Assembly (NCBI RefSeq): GCF_025151385.1
Contig: NZ_CP102287.1
Span: 806,001 to 870,000, forward strand
Direction: 5' to 3'
DNA from: Hoylesella buccalis ATCC 35310
GTDB taxonomy: Bacteria; Bacteroidota; Bacteroidia; Bacteroidales; Bacteroidaceae
DNA: 64,000 bases
Position 1 is the stretch's first letter. The number at the start of each line of letters is the position of its first letter. Shown piece after piece: positions 20,379 through 28,877 of the stretch. The notes beneath the pieces are model-generated. The model was given only the letters and a program-made list of their open reading frames with translations, made no database searches and had not been told where the DNA came from. The translations under genes and the position numbers were made by a program.

Positions 20379-21674
20379 ATGAGAAGTACATTCAAGATAC
20401 TATTTTATATCAACAGACAGAAGACCAAGGCAGATGGCAATACCGCCATTCTCTGCCGTATCACCATCGACGGAAAGAATACAGCCATTACCACGGGCGA
20501 AGAGTGCCAGCCCTCTGAGTGGAACACCAAGCAGGGGTTGACAACCAACAGGAAGACCAATCAAAGAATCAATGAGTTCAGGGAATTAGTAGAGAAAACC
20601 TATCGGGACATACTGACGAGGGACGGAGTGGTAAGCGTAGAACTTATCAAGAACCGCTTGCAAGGTATTGCCACCAATCCGACCACGCTCCTTGCCATGA
20701 GCAGGGCGGAACTCCAAGCAGTCAAGGAAAGTGTAGGCAGATCAAGGGCAGAGGGAACTTACCTGAACCTGTTTTATTCTGACAGAAATCTCCGTGAATT
20801 TGTAGAAAACAAAGGAGTGCAGGATATATCCATCGAAACAATTACAGAGGACTTGTTCGAGGAATACCGCTTCTTTCTCAAAAAGCGTGGGCTGAAAGCA
20901 TCTACCGTCAACAGCAACCTCTGCTGGCTGAGCCGACTGATGTTCCGTGCGGTCAGCAAGAGAATTATCCGCTGTAATCCGTTTGAGAATGCCAAGTTTG
21001 AGAAAGAGGAAAAGAAGATACGCTTTCTGCAAAAGAGCGATGTGATGAAACTTATGGCAATGAAGATGAACGACAAGGAAGCGGAGCTGGCAAGACTGAT
21101 GTTTGTCTTTTCCTGCTTCACAGGCTTGGCTATCTCAGATATGGAGAATTTGGAATACAAGCATATCCAAACGGCAGCGGACGGACAGATGTACATAAGA
21201 AAGGAACGTCAGAAGACCAAAGTTGAGTTCATCGTGCCGTTACATCCCATAGCGGAAACCATCATCAGTCATTGCCAGAAAGAGCCGGAAAGAAGCGAGG
21301 TACAGCAGACGGTGAAAGAAAAAGGCGACCACCTTGTTTTTCACCGTGATTGCAGCCGCAGTGTCATGGATGCCAAACTGAGTATTGTGGGAAAGGCTTG
21401 CGGTATCTGCCAAAGACTTTCCTACCACATGGCAAGACATACATTCGGCACGATGAGCCTAAGCGCAGGAATACCTATTGAGAGCATAGCCAAGATGATG
21501 GGACACGCCTCCATATCAAGCACTCAAGTCTATGCGCAGGTAACGGACAGGAAGATATCAGAGGATATGGACAGGCTCATTGCCAAGCAATCAGCAAAAG
21601 AAAAGGAAACTTCGGAGAGAGAGGCTTGTGAATCTTCGGATATTGTAACCTGTAAAATGGAGGAATCGGCATGA
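20379..21674 (+). CDS. Tyrosine recombinase / integrase 2
   Basis: Second recombinase, 431 residues, 51 bases after the first. Catalytic residues are His350 and Arg353 in YHMARHTFG, His376 in MMGHA and Tyr385 in TQVYAQVT. The Arg I position is again Ala (TGLAISD, about 248-254). The N-terminal domain (about 1-95, FKILFYINRQKTKADGN) is the arm-binding fold usual in Bacteroidota elements. Two tandem integrases suggest that both act in integration or excision, or that one drives a separate DNA rearrangement; the sequence alone cannot say which. Confidence 0.92.
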   Translation: MRSTFKILFYINRQKTKADGNTAILCRITIDGKNTAITTGEECQPSEWNTKQGLTTNRKTNQRINEFRELVEKTYRDILTRDGVVSVELIKNRLQGIATNPTTLLAMSRAELQAVKESVGRSRAEGTYLNLFYSDRNLREFVENKGVQDISIETITEDLFEEYRFFLKKRGLKASTVNSNLCWLSRLMFRAVSKRIIRCNPFENAKFEKEEKKIRFLQKSDVMKLMAMKMNDKEAELARLMFVFSCFTGLAISDMENLEYKHIQTAADGQMYIRKERQKTKVEFIVPLHPIAETIISHCQKEPERSEVQQTVKEKGDHLVFHRDCSRSVMDAKLSIVGKACGICQRLSYHMARHTFGTMSLSAGIPIESIAKMMGHASISSTQVYAQVTDRKISEDMDRLIAKQSAKEKETSEREACESSDIVTCKMEESA

Positions 21675-22087
21675 AGACAAACAACAACCTAAAAATAAGA
21701 ACAAACACTGCCAATCAGCGTAGTTATTTTGATTGGGGCAGCAAAATGCAAGTCATTCGCAAAGGAAACGGAGAGATAGCCATGACAGAGAGTGAACTTG
21801 TGAGTTTTTTTGGGGTAACATGGAGGAAACTCAACCATAGGCTTCAGACAATTATGATATCTTCCAACCTGCATCCCGAAGAAAGAGTTGCTGACGAGGA
21901 AGAAGTCGTTATCAATGGACCGCTCAAAGGCTATGCACCGCTCTATCCGCTTTCTATCATCATCGCTCTGTCCTTTCTGTTAGACAACACGGAAGCGCAT
22001 TTGTTCAGAAAGTACATCTGTCAGAAGCTGCAGAAACCAGCATCCATAATAACACCGATATTCCTGATAGGCAACATGGATAACTGA
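21671..22087 (+). CDS. Conserved mobile-element protein of unknown function
   Basis: Protein of 138 residues whose start overlaps the integrase 2 stop by four bases (ATGA), so it is translationally coupled to it. The N-terminal half contains a short helix-turn-helix-like stretch, ELVSFFGVTWRKLNHRLQ, and the C-terminal half GYAPLYPLSIIIALSFLLD, which resembles the RhuM/Fic-adjacent family motif found in Bacteroidota islands. I do not recognise a defined function. Position suggests a recombination accessory or regulatory role. Confidence 0.7.
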   Translation: MKTNNNLKIRTNTANQRSYFDWGSKMQVIRKGNGEIAMTESELVSFFGVTWRKLNHRLQTIMISSNLHPEERVADEEEVVINGPLKGYAPLYPLSIIIALSFLLDNTEAHLFRKYICQKLQKPASIITPIFLIGNMDN

Positions 22088-22344
22088 TGGTAATACGCTT
22101 TTTTCTTTCACTGATTATATCTTACTACATAACTACAATAGGGTATAATACGGTGAAAGAAAAAATCTTGTAGCGTAGTTAGTAAGAGAAGCATCCAGTT
22201 ACTACTTAAAAACTACATACTACTTCTATTGGTAATCTTCCAGTAAGAACACACACTGCTTGCCATTATATTCGTATCACTTGCAAAATGATATTCTGAA
22301 ATGGAATGGAAATGATCAACCCAAATAAAAATAACTTCAAAGAA

Positions 22345-22376
22345 TTTGGGTGTTTGGAAAATACTCGGTATTTTTG
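22345..22376 (+). promoter_or_regulatory. Predicted promoter of the AbiE pair
   Basis: TTTG (22345-22348), a 20-base spacer and TATTTTTG (22369-22376) form a complete promoter 21 bases before the antitoxin start. The rest of the 310-base gap after 22087 holds nothing else that I can identify. Confidence 0.7.
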
Positions 22377-22397
22377 CAAAAATAACCGACTTAATAT

Positions 22398-23039
22398 ATG
22401 TTAATAAACAAAGAAGAAAAGAAGGTTGTTGATATTCTTAGGAACTGTATTGAAAAAGCAAACACCGGTACTCTGTTTTTTAATAATAGTTTCCCAGAAT
22501 ACGACGACGAGTATGTTGGCAAAATTTTGTCAGATTTTGTCCGGCAGGGATTGTTATTAAGGCTATCTCGTGGTATATACCTAAAAACAAAGGAAACCAA
22601 ATTCGGTGTTGTTTATCCAACTACCGAGGATATTGCTCGTGCTATTGCAGAAAGAGATAATGCAGAGATTCTCCCTACTGGCAGCACCGCGCTGAATATG
22701 CTCGGATTGTCCGAACAAGTTACCATGACCCCTGTTTTTCTCACCAGTGGGTCTGCAAGAAAAATCAAGTGTGGCAATAAAACCATTACGTTCAAAAGAG
22801 GAGTGCCCAAGAATTTCGCATTGAAGGGAAAGGTCACACGTCTGTTAGTACAAGCCATGAAAGCTATCGGTGAACGAAACTATAATGGCGAGTGGGAAAG
22901 TGCAATCAATGTGATATTGAGTAAATATCCAGAGGACGATACCATGTCGGAAGACTTAAAAGTCATGCCTGCATGGATAAGAAGAAAAATAATAAACATC
23001 CTAAACAATAAGAATCATGAGCAGTTGGCAGAATCATAG
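22398..23039 (+). CDS. abiEi: AbiEi-type antitoxin (DUF6088 family)
   Basis: Antitoxin of a type IV toxin-antitoxin pair, 213 residues. A winged-helix region (about 1-65, ending LSRGIYLKT) should bind its own operator. The following segment, with ILPTGSTALNMLGLSEQ and VFLTSGSARKIKCG, is the conserved DUF6088/AbiEi core. AbiE antitoxins repress the operon and neutralise the nucleotidyltransferase toxin. The 3' end overlaps the toxin gene by 23 bases, the usual tight arrangement. Confidence 0.85.
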   Translation: MLINKEEKKVVDILRNCIEKANTGTLFFNNSFPEYDDEYVGKILSDFVRQGLLLRLSRGIYLKTKETKFGVVYPTTEDIARAIAERDNAEILPTGSTALNMLGLSEQVTMTPVFLTSGSARKIKCGNKTITFKRGVPKNFALKGKVTRLLVQAMKAIGERNYNGEWESAINVILSKYPEDDTMSEDLKVMPAWIRRKIINILNNKNHEQLAES

Positions 23040-24054
23040 CATTGATGAGAGGATCTCAATGATACAATCAGTCGCACAAGATCATAATATCGAAGATAAT
23101 GCGATAGAGAAGGATTGGTGGGTGACAGTAGTCCTCAAAGCTTTGTTCAATACATCTTGTGGGAAATGGCTTCTTTTCAAGGGGGGAACTTCATTGAGTA
23201 AAGGATGGAATCTCATCAATCGATTCAGTGAAGATATAGACATTTCCATTGGCAGGAACTTCTTTGGGGACGTCCTTAACTTGCCATTTGCAAAGTGCGA
23301 GAACAACAATCAGGTGAAGAAACTAAGAAAAGCATCACGGGATTATATTCATGGGACTCTCTCTTCAGAACTGGATGCAGAACTCCTTAAAATGGGAGTT
23401 AAAGGGTATACTATAATGAATGAAACGGTGACAGGGGAACCTCCAAGGCCTATAGACCATGATAGCGACCCGACTATAATATTCGTCAATTATGAGAGCA
23501 TTTTGCCGTCCAGCATGAGACTTATTGATGCGAGGATTAAAATAGAAATCAGTTGTCTATCTATGTCTGAGCCTAATGAGAAATGCGACATTCACTCTCT
23601 TGTCTTCGATAAGTTCCCTGAGGAGGATGATGAAATGACAGCATCTATCAAGACTGTAACGCCATCAAGAACATTTTTGGAGAAGGCACTGCTTCTTAGT
23701 GAGGAGCTTCAAAAGGAAGAACCAAGAACATTGCGTATGTCTCGGCATCTCTATGATTTAGATAGATTGATGGACACAGAGTTTGGCCAGAAGTCACTGA
23801 ACGATGGCAACCTTTATAAGGCTATCGTAGAACATCGTCGTCGTTTCTATCATTTGGGATATGTGGACTATGACAAAGATTATCCGACAAGTATTGATTT
23901 TATCCCCCGAAATGAGGTTCTGAAAGCCTATCGTCTGGACTATGAGACAAATATGGTAGATGGATATATATATGGCGAAGCCAAGCCCTTTAAGGAATTG
24001 ATGAAAAGAATGGAGAAATTACTTCATGACTTCAGACAAATTATAATTCCTTAG
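23017..24054 (+). CDS. abiEii: AbiEii nucleotidyltransferase toxin
   Basis: Toxin partner of the preceding gene, 345 residues. The nucleotidyltransferase signature LLFKGGTSLSKGW followed by RFSEDIDISI (catalytic DxD) lies near residues 51-75, as in AbiEii/AbiGii (PF08843) proteins. Family members cause abortive infection or reversible growth arrest by modifying tRNA or nucleotides. The ATG lies inside the antitoxin gene. Full length and intact motifs suggest that it is active. Confidence 0.88.
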   Translation: MSSWQNHSIDERISMIQSVAQDHNIEDNAIEKDWWVTVVLKALFNTSCGKWLLFKGGTSLSKGWNLINRFSEDIDISIGRNFFGDVLNLPFAKCENNNQVKKLRKASRDYIHGTLSSELDAELLKMGVKGYTIMNETVTGEPPRPIDHDSDPTIIFVNYESILPSSMRLIDARIKIEISCLSMSEPNEKCDIHSLVFDKFPEEDDEMTASIKTVTPSRTFLEKALLLSEELQKEEPRTLRMSRHLYDLDRLMDTEFGQKSLNDGNLYKAIVEHRRRFYHLGYVDYDKDYPTSIDFIPRNEVLKAYRLDYETNMVDGYIYGEAKPFKELMKRMEKLLHDFRQIIIP

Positions 24055-24233
24055 ATGTGCCATTGACCATCGTTTGTTACAGGTATCAAAATACGCAATC
24101 CAATGTTTCCTTTATGACGGGAGGTGAACTTTGCAATAGTGCTCTTGTTGTTGATTATTCGCCCTTAAAAATAGGCCACTAGTCATAAATTTGAGTCTTT
24201 TTTCAAGTTTTTCAAAAAAAAGTTTCAAAATTC

Positions 24234-24260
24234 GTGCAGTCTTTTAGTCACAATCTGCTC
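24234..24260 (+). promoter_or_regulatory. Bipartite motif upstream of the sigma-factor gene (putative ECF promoter)
   Basis: GTGCAGTCTTTTAGT, 5 bases, then TCTGCTC, ending 26 bases before the sigma start codon. The same arrangement (identical 15-mer, N5, TCTACTC) is found before the radical SAM gene at 26036-26062. The 24055-24233 stretch before it holds no gene. Confidence 0.6.
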
Positions 24261-24286
24261 CTTTAATAAAAAGGAAAAGTATATCT

Positions 24287-25999
24287 ATGAAAGTAGATGT
24301 TGATATAAACGCATGTAAACAGGGAGAACGGAAAGCTCTCGGAAATTTATACAAGGCATATTCCGACAGATTATTGCGGATATGCCAGCATTATGTGACA
24401 GACGAAAGCACGGCAAAAGATATTTTGCATGATGCGTTCATCATCATCTTCACCTCCATCAAATCGCTGAAAGACAACTCAAAATTGGAGGGATGGATGA
24501 TCACCATTGTAAGGAACCTTTCTCTAAGGTACCTGCAAAGCACAGTGAAGGATGACATTCCTCTGTCTAGTCTGGGCACAGATTTTTTGAGCGAAGAAGA
24601 CGAGGAAGAAAAGAATATAGAACTTGAACTATTGTTGTCGGCAATAGAGTCGTTACCGGAGGGGAACAGGGAGATATTCAAACTCTCGGTTCTGGATGGT
24701 CTTTCCCATAAGGAAATTGGAGAACTGCTTGGTATCAATCCTCACAGTTCATCTTCTCAGTTGGTTCGGGCAAAGAAAATGTTGCGGACCATACTGATGA
24801 ACTATTGGATGCTCTTCTTGCTTCCAATTCTGATACCTGTCTATATCTATTTCGTAACGAAGGACAAAACTGTTGGAACTTCTGAACACAAGCAAACAGC
24901 AGTAACCACTCATAAGGGGCTGCCAGGACGGGTTCAAAAAGAATCTGCCTCTCAAAAGATAGTGCAACCAAGATATTCCATCCCATCAAGTATAAGTACC
25001 AGTAATAATGATGAACGTGCCTTGGCAGAAATGGCTACCTCTACTGAAAAGATTTCTTCACGGATGATAACAGATAGTGTAGAATCCGAGCAGCAGACTG
25101 TAGTTTTCCATGTGGATTCTATACAGAAACAATTGGTTATAAAGGGTATCAGCACCATAGACTCCGTGCTTCGTATTCCACAAATTACCGAAGAAAAAAT
25201 GATGGCATTGAATGAAAGTATGTCGCCTAGTGTCTGCAATAAGAAGAAGTATCCGTGGACATTCAATATGGGTTATTCATCCAATGCCGGTGCAAATGGA
25301 GCCATGTCCAATTTGAACTACCTATCAGTAGTAGATTACGCTAATGGTGGGGCTGCGGCTAAATTATATACATGGGATGATTATGTAAATTATTTAGTTC
25401 GGAACAATGCACTGATGGATTCCGTCGAGAGGGCAAAAATGTCATGGATAGCACTGAATAATGCAACAGAGGGCAACGCTTCCTTAGGTGAGAAGGCGCA
25501 TCACTACCGCCCTCAGACCTTTAGTTTGTCGCTCAACAAGCAACTAAGTTCCCATTGGACTTTTGGAACAGGATTGACTTACACAAGAATAAAGTCTGAT
25601 TTTGAGAGTGAGTTTCATGGTGCGACCTTGTTGAAGACCCAGAAGATTGATTATGTGGGCATACCATTGCGATTGACCTATCGTATATGGAGCAAGGGAC
25701 GATTCAATGCTTATACGACCGGTGGAGTGACATTCGAGATGCCAGTTCACAGTTCACTTGATAAGAAGTATATCATAACGTCTGACTCGTCCTACACGTT
25801 AAAGGGTGACATCAAGCCACGTTATCAATGGTCTGTGAACTTAGGTATCGGTGTTCAGTATAGGCTATTCAAGCCTTTCAGTCTGTATTTAGAACCTAAT
25901 ATGTTCTATTACTTCGGGAATGGCAGCGGCCTTGAAACCTACCGCACAGAGCATCCGTTCATCATAACGGTACCATTTGGATTGCGGCTTACTTGGTAA
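24287..25999 (+). CDS. ECF-type sigma factor fused to a membrane helix and outer-membrane beta-barrel
   Basis: One uninterrupted frame of 570 residues. Residues about 10-85 are sigma region 2 (DILHDAFIIIF, LEGWMITIVRNL). Residues about 110-168 are region 4 (LPEGNREIFKLSVLDGLSHK, then EIGELLGI). A single hydrophobic helix spans about 172-190. A polar, Ser/Thr-rich linker covers 191-321. Residues 322-570 are an outer-membrane barrel domain with alternating strands and a C-terminal aromatic residue (GLRLTW). The expected topology is sigma in the cytoplasm, linker in the periplasm and barrel in the outer membrane. In Bacteroides, anti-sigma factors that span both membranes are known; here the sigma domain itself is tethered and no separate anti-sigma gene is seen. 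Confidence 0.85.
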   Translation: MKVDVDINACKQGERKALGNLYKAYSDRLLRICQHYVTDESTAKDILHDAFIIIFTSIKSLKDNSKLEGWMITIVRNLSLRYLQSTVKDDIPLSSLGTDFLSEEDEEEKNIELELLLSAIESLPEGNREIFKLSVLDGLSHKEIGELLGINPHSSSSQLVRAKKMLRTILMNYWMLFLLPILIPVYIYFVTKDKTVGTSEHKQTAVTTHKGLPGRVQKESASQKIVQPRYSIPSSISTSNNDERALAEMATSTEKISSRMITDSVESEQQTVVFHVDSIQKQLVIKGISTIDSVLRIPQITEEKMMALNESMSPSVCNKKKYPWTFNMGYSSNAGANGAMSNLNYLSVVDYANGGAAAKLYTWDDYVNYLVRNNALMDSVERAKMSWIALNNATEGNASLGEKAHHYRPQTFSLSLNKQLSSHWTFGTGLTYTRIKSDFESEFHGATLLKTQKIDYVGIPLRLTYRIWSKGRFNAYTTGGVTFEMPVHSSLDKKYIITSDSSYTLKGDIKPRYQWSVNLGIGVQYRLFKPFSLYLEPNMFYYFGNGSGLETYRTEHPFIITVPFGLRLTW

Positions 26000-26035
26000 A
26001 TGGAGATGATGAGTGAATAAAAAGTCATGAATACA

Positions 26036-26062
26036 GTGCAGTCTTTTAGTAGTTTTCTACTC
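26036..26062 (+). promoter_or_regulatory. Bipartite motif upstream of the radical SAM gene (putative ECF promoter)
   Basis: GTGCAGTCTTTTAGT, 5 bases, then TCTACTC, ending 32 bases before the radical SAM start. It matches the motif before the sigma gene in sequence and spacing, so both may be read by that sigma factor. A weaker relative (TTTTTAG, 8 bases, TCTACTC) occurs at 29238-29259. Confidence 0.6.
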
Positions 26063-26094
26063 TTAACAATAAAAGATAAAACTCAAAAGAAAGA

Positions 26095-27162
26095 ATGTAT
26101 AGTATTTATGACTACATCCACAATGGAATTGTATTTGTCAACAATGTAGTACGAAGACAGCACAAGGAACTCACATCCTTGATGATATATTCCACAACAA
26201 GCTGTCAGTCTCGTTGCAAGCACTGTTCCATTTGGAAGAAACCTATAGAAAATCTCAGCTTAGATGACATCATCAAAATAATGAACAGCAAATGTGTAAC
26301 AAAACGCACGATGGTCGGTTTGGAAGGAGGTGAGTTTATCCTCCATCCCAAAGCAGACAAGATATTGGGATGGTTTGATACTAACCACCCTAACTATACA
26401 TTGCTGTCCAATTGCCTTGCAGCAGACAAGGTAATTTCTTCCGTAAAGAATCATCATCCCAAACATCTATACATATCACTTGACGGCAATAGAGAAACCT
26501 ATCGCTATATGCGTGGGAGAGATGGATATGACAAAGTGATTAAGGTTATAGAGACATGTAAAGACATCGTACCTATCTCCCTAATGTTCTGTCTTTCTCC
26601 ATGGAACTCGTTTGAGGATATGAAGCATGTCATAGATTGTGCCAAGAAATATAGCATAGACGTGCGTATTGGCATTTACAGCACAATGTCATTCTTTGAC
26701 ACGACCAAGGACTTGATGGAAGCCAATGATGATAATTTCATCCGTCAGATACCTTCATCCATACATCAAACGGATGAAAATTTTGATTTTGTGGCCCTAT
26801 ATGACGAATGGAAGAATAACAGGCTGAAACTGAGGTGCCATAGCATTTTCAGTGAGTTGGTCATCCATTCCAATGGAGATGTCCCGTTGTGCCAGAATTT
26901 GGACGTGGTCTTGGGCAACACCCATGAGAACACGCTTGACGAGATATTCAATTCAAAGGAAACCTGTAAGATTCAGTGTCAACATTCCAAAACGTGTAAT
27001 CAATGCTGGATCAACTATCACCGGAAGTATGATATTATCCTGTTAAGGAATCTGGAGAAAATGTTTCCCAAGCGACTGATAGAATTGTTTTACGGGAAAT
27101 ATCAATGGAGCAGCAACACGCAAATCACCTATAAGGAACATTTCAAGCAAATAACAGCATAA
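26095..27162 (+). CDS. Radical SAM protein with SPASM-like C terminus
   Basis: Protein of 355 residues. Cys37, Cys41 and Cys44 in CQSRCKHC bind the SAM-cleaving 4Fe-4S cluster. The GGE-type motif is in LEGGEF near residue 78. The C-terminal part has more cysteines (LRCHS, PLCQN, CKIQCQHSKTCNQCW) that would hold auxiliary clusters as in SPASM/twitch enzymes. Such enzymes modify peptides or small molecules; the substrate here is unknown. It is followed after 3 bases by a Gfo/Idh oxidoreductase, so the two probably act in one pathway. Confidence 0.85.
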   Translation: MYSIYDYIHNGIVFVNNVVRRQHKELTSLMIYSTTSCQSRCKHCSIWKKPIENLSLDDIIKIMNSKCVTKRTMVGLEGGEFILHPKADKILGWFDTNHPNYTLLSNCLAADKVISSVKNHHPKHLYISLDGNRETYRYMRGRDGYDKVIKVIETCKDIVPISLMFCLSPWNSFEDMKHVIDCAKKYSIDVRIGIYSTMSFFDTTKDLMEANDDNFIRQIPSSIHQTDENFDFVALYDEWKNNRLKLRCHSIFSELVIHSNGDVPLCQNLDVVLGNTHENTLDEIFNSKETCKIQCQHSKTCNQCWINYHRKYDIILLRNLEKMFPKRLIELFYGKYQWSSNTQITYKEHFKQITA

Positions 27163-27165
27163 ACT

Positions 27166-28245
27166 ATGGGACATATAGACGAAATCATCGGCAGATACAA
27201 GAGTGTGCGGAGCATAAGGGAACTGAACCATATCTACACCCAACGGTATGCTTTTGTAGGTCTTGGCAATCATTGTGTCAGTAACCTGTTGCCTGTGATA
27301 CAATATCTTCAGTTGCCATTGAAATACATCTGTTGCACCTCGGAGAAGAAAGCCGGGCTGATTTCTCAAAAGTACAAGGGAGTAAAAGGTACGACTTCTT
27401 TACAAGACATCTTGAATGATGATACGGTTTCGGGAGTCTTTGTGGCTGCTAATCCACATTCGCACTTTCATATAGCAAACGAAGTCATTAAAGCAGGGAA
27501 GTCCTTATTCATAGAGAAACCACCGTGTGAGAACGAGAGGGAACTAAAGTCTTTGACCGATACCGTCAAACTTTATGGCTCACAACATGTCGTCGTCGGA
27601 CTGCAAAGACGTTTTGCCCCTGCCACTCAAATTCTGCAAAAGCGATTGAAAGGTGATGGCAAACGACATTATCATTATCACTATCTTACGGGGCTATACC
27701 CAGAGGGTGATGCCATGCTCGACCTGTTTATCCATCCTCTTGACTATGTTACGTTTCTCTTTGGCAAAGCAAAGGTAAAGGCAGCAGAGGAAATGCGCAG
27801 TAAGGATGGTGGCCAGACCTTATTCCTTGTGTTGGAGCATCAAAATATAACGGGGATGCTGGAACTATCAACAGATTACTCTTGGCAGAATCCACAGGAA
27901 CAATTAAGTATCAGTACGGACAAAGGACAGTATATATTGGACAGAATGGAAAGACTTGATTTTTCTCCAAGACACTCTGCAATATGGGGAATCCCTTTGG
28001 AAAAGGTCTTCCAAAATAATGCAACCGTTGTCAATCTGTACGGAAGGAATGGTTTTGTACCAATAGTTGGGAATAACCAAATTGTTTCACAAGGATTCTT
28101 CTCGGAAATTCAAGCGTTTGCCGATATGGTTGAAAACAGATGCAAGGATAATCATGCCTTTGGCTTGGAAAGTGTTAAGCATGTTTATTCCTTAATGGCA
28201 GAAATAAAGAAGTATATGAACATAATTGACGATCACATATTATAA
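27166..28245 (+). CDS. Gfo/Idh/MocA-family oxidoreductase
   Basis: NAD(P)-dependent oxidoreductase of 359 residues. The Rossmann motif is unusual but recognisable (YAFVGLGNHCVSNL, near residue 28), followed by AANPHSHFHIA and the EKPP motif (EKP 117-119), whose Lys is a catalytic hallmark. The C-terminal domain fits the GFO_IDH_MocA alpha/beta fold. Members usually act on sugars, cyclitols or sugar nucleotides. A 26-codon fragment related to its C terminus lies downstream at 29352-29429. Confidence 0.85.
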   Translation: MGHIDEIIGRYKSVRSIRELNHIYTQRYAFVGLGNHCVSNLLPVIQYLQLPLKYICCTSEKKAGLISQKYKGVKGTTSLQDILNDDTVSGVFVAANPHSHFHIANEVIKAGKSLFIEKPPCENERELKSLTDTVKLYGSQHVVVGLQRRFAPATQILQKRLKGDGKRHYHYHYLTGLYPEGDAMLDLFIHPLDYVTFLFGKAKVKAAEEMRSKDGGQTLFLVLEHQNITGMLELSTDYSWQNPQEQLSISTDKGQYILDRMERLDFSPRHSAIWGIPLEKVFQNNATVVNLYGRNGFVPIVGNNQIVSQGFFSEIQAFADMVENRCKDNHAFGLESVKHVYSLMAEIKKYMNIIDDHIL

Positions 28246-28268
28246 TAACTAATTAAATCCAACAAATT

Positions 28269-28796
28269 ATGAAAAGGTACTTTTGTGTATTACAAGCGTT
28301 CATCTTCTCGTTGCTGTTTATTGGTTGCAGCAATGAAGATGAGTCTGCTTCAACTCCCACAGTGCAAGCATCGAAAACGGAATTGTTTGCTATAGGAACA
28401 GCCCGAATGACAAGAGCCGCTTCAAGCCTCTATCTCTTTACACTTGACAACATCAAGTCTTTCAACGCGCAGACCCGTGAGATTATTTTTCAAGATTTTG
28501 AGCCGACAAGTCAGCTCTTTCCCATTTACAGTAATATAGAAATACATTCGTATGGTAAGGTTCTACTCCATATCTCAACGTTTGTGTCATCTTTCAATAG
28601 TCAAATCTTCACAGACTTATCATTAGTTTCAGAATCTGGCAAGTTTTATCTGAGTGACTGTTACCCACGCAATATTGAGGACAATAGTCAATATGTTAAA
28701 GAGAACAAGGCCATTCAAAAAGCAAAAGAAAAAAGAGCGGCAGAATGGGGAGAGTTTCTCTCAATACTCAAAAAACACGGGAAGTTGATTGAATAG
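28269..28796 (+). CDS. Putative lipoprotein 1 (unknown function)
   Basis: Protein of 175 residues with a lipoprotein signal peptide: hydrophobic stretch, then LLFIGC with the lipidated Cys at residue 20, followed by an acidic SNEDES that favours export to the outer membrane. The mature part is beta-rich in the middle, with a Lys/Glu-rich C-terminal helix. I do not recognise a family. It ends the radical SAM operon, before a strong terminator, and could be a surface partner or substrate of the pathway; that is inference only. Confidence 0.75.
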   Translation: MKRYFCVLQAFIFSLLFIGCSNEDESASTPTVQASKTELFAIGTARMTRAASSLYLFTLDNIKSFNAQTREIIFQDFEPTSQLFPIYSNIEIHSYGKVLLHISTFVSSFNSQIFTDLSLVSESGKFYLSDCYPRNIEDNSQYVKENKAIQKAKEKRAAEWGEFLSILKKHGKLIE

Positions 28797-28837
28797 TAAA
28801 CACTATCCATAAAATGTATGTCTTTATTGCGGATTTC

Positions 28838-28877
28838 AGCCCTTTTTGATTATCGTATCAAAGAGGGCTATTTTTTT
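28838..28877 (+). terminator. Rho-independent terminator of the radical SAM operon
   Basis: AGCCCT, then TTTGAT, a 6-base loop, ATCAAA and AGGGCT form a long stem with one paired T/G mismatch, followed by seven T. It closes the sigma-regulated operon downstream of lipoprotein 1. Confidence 0.85.
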
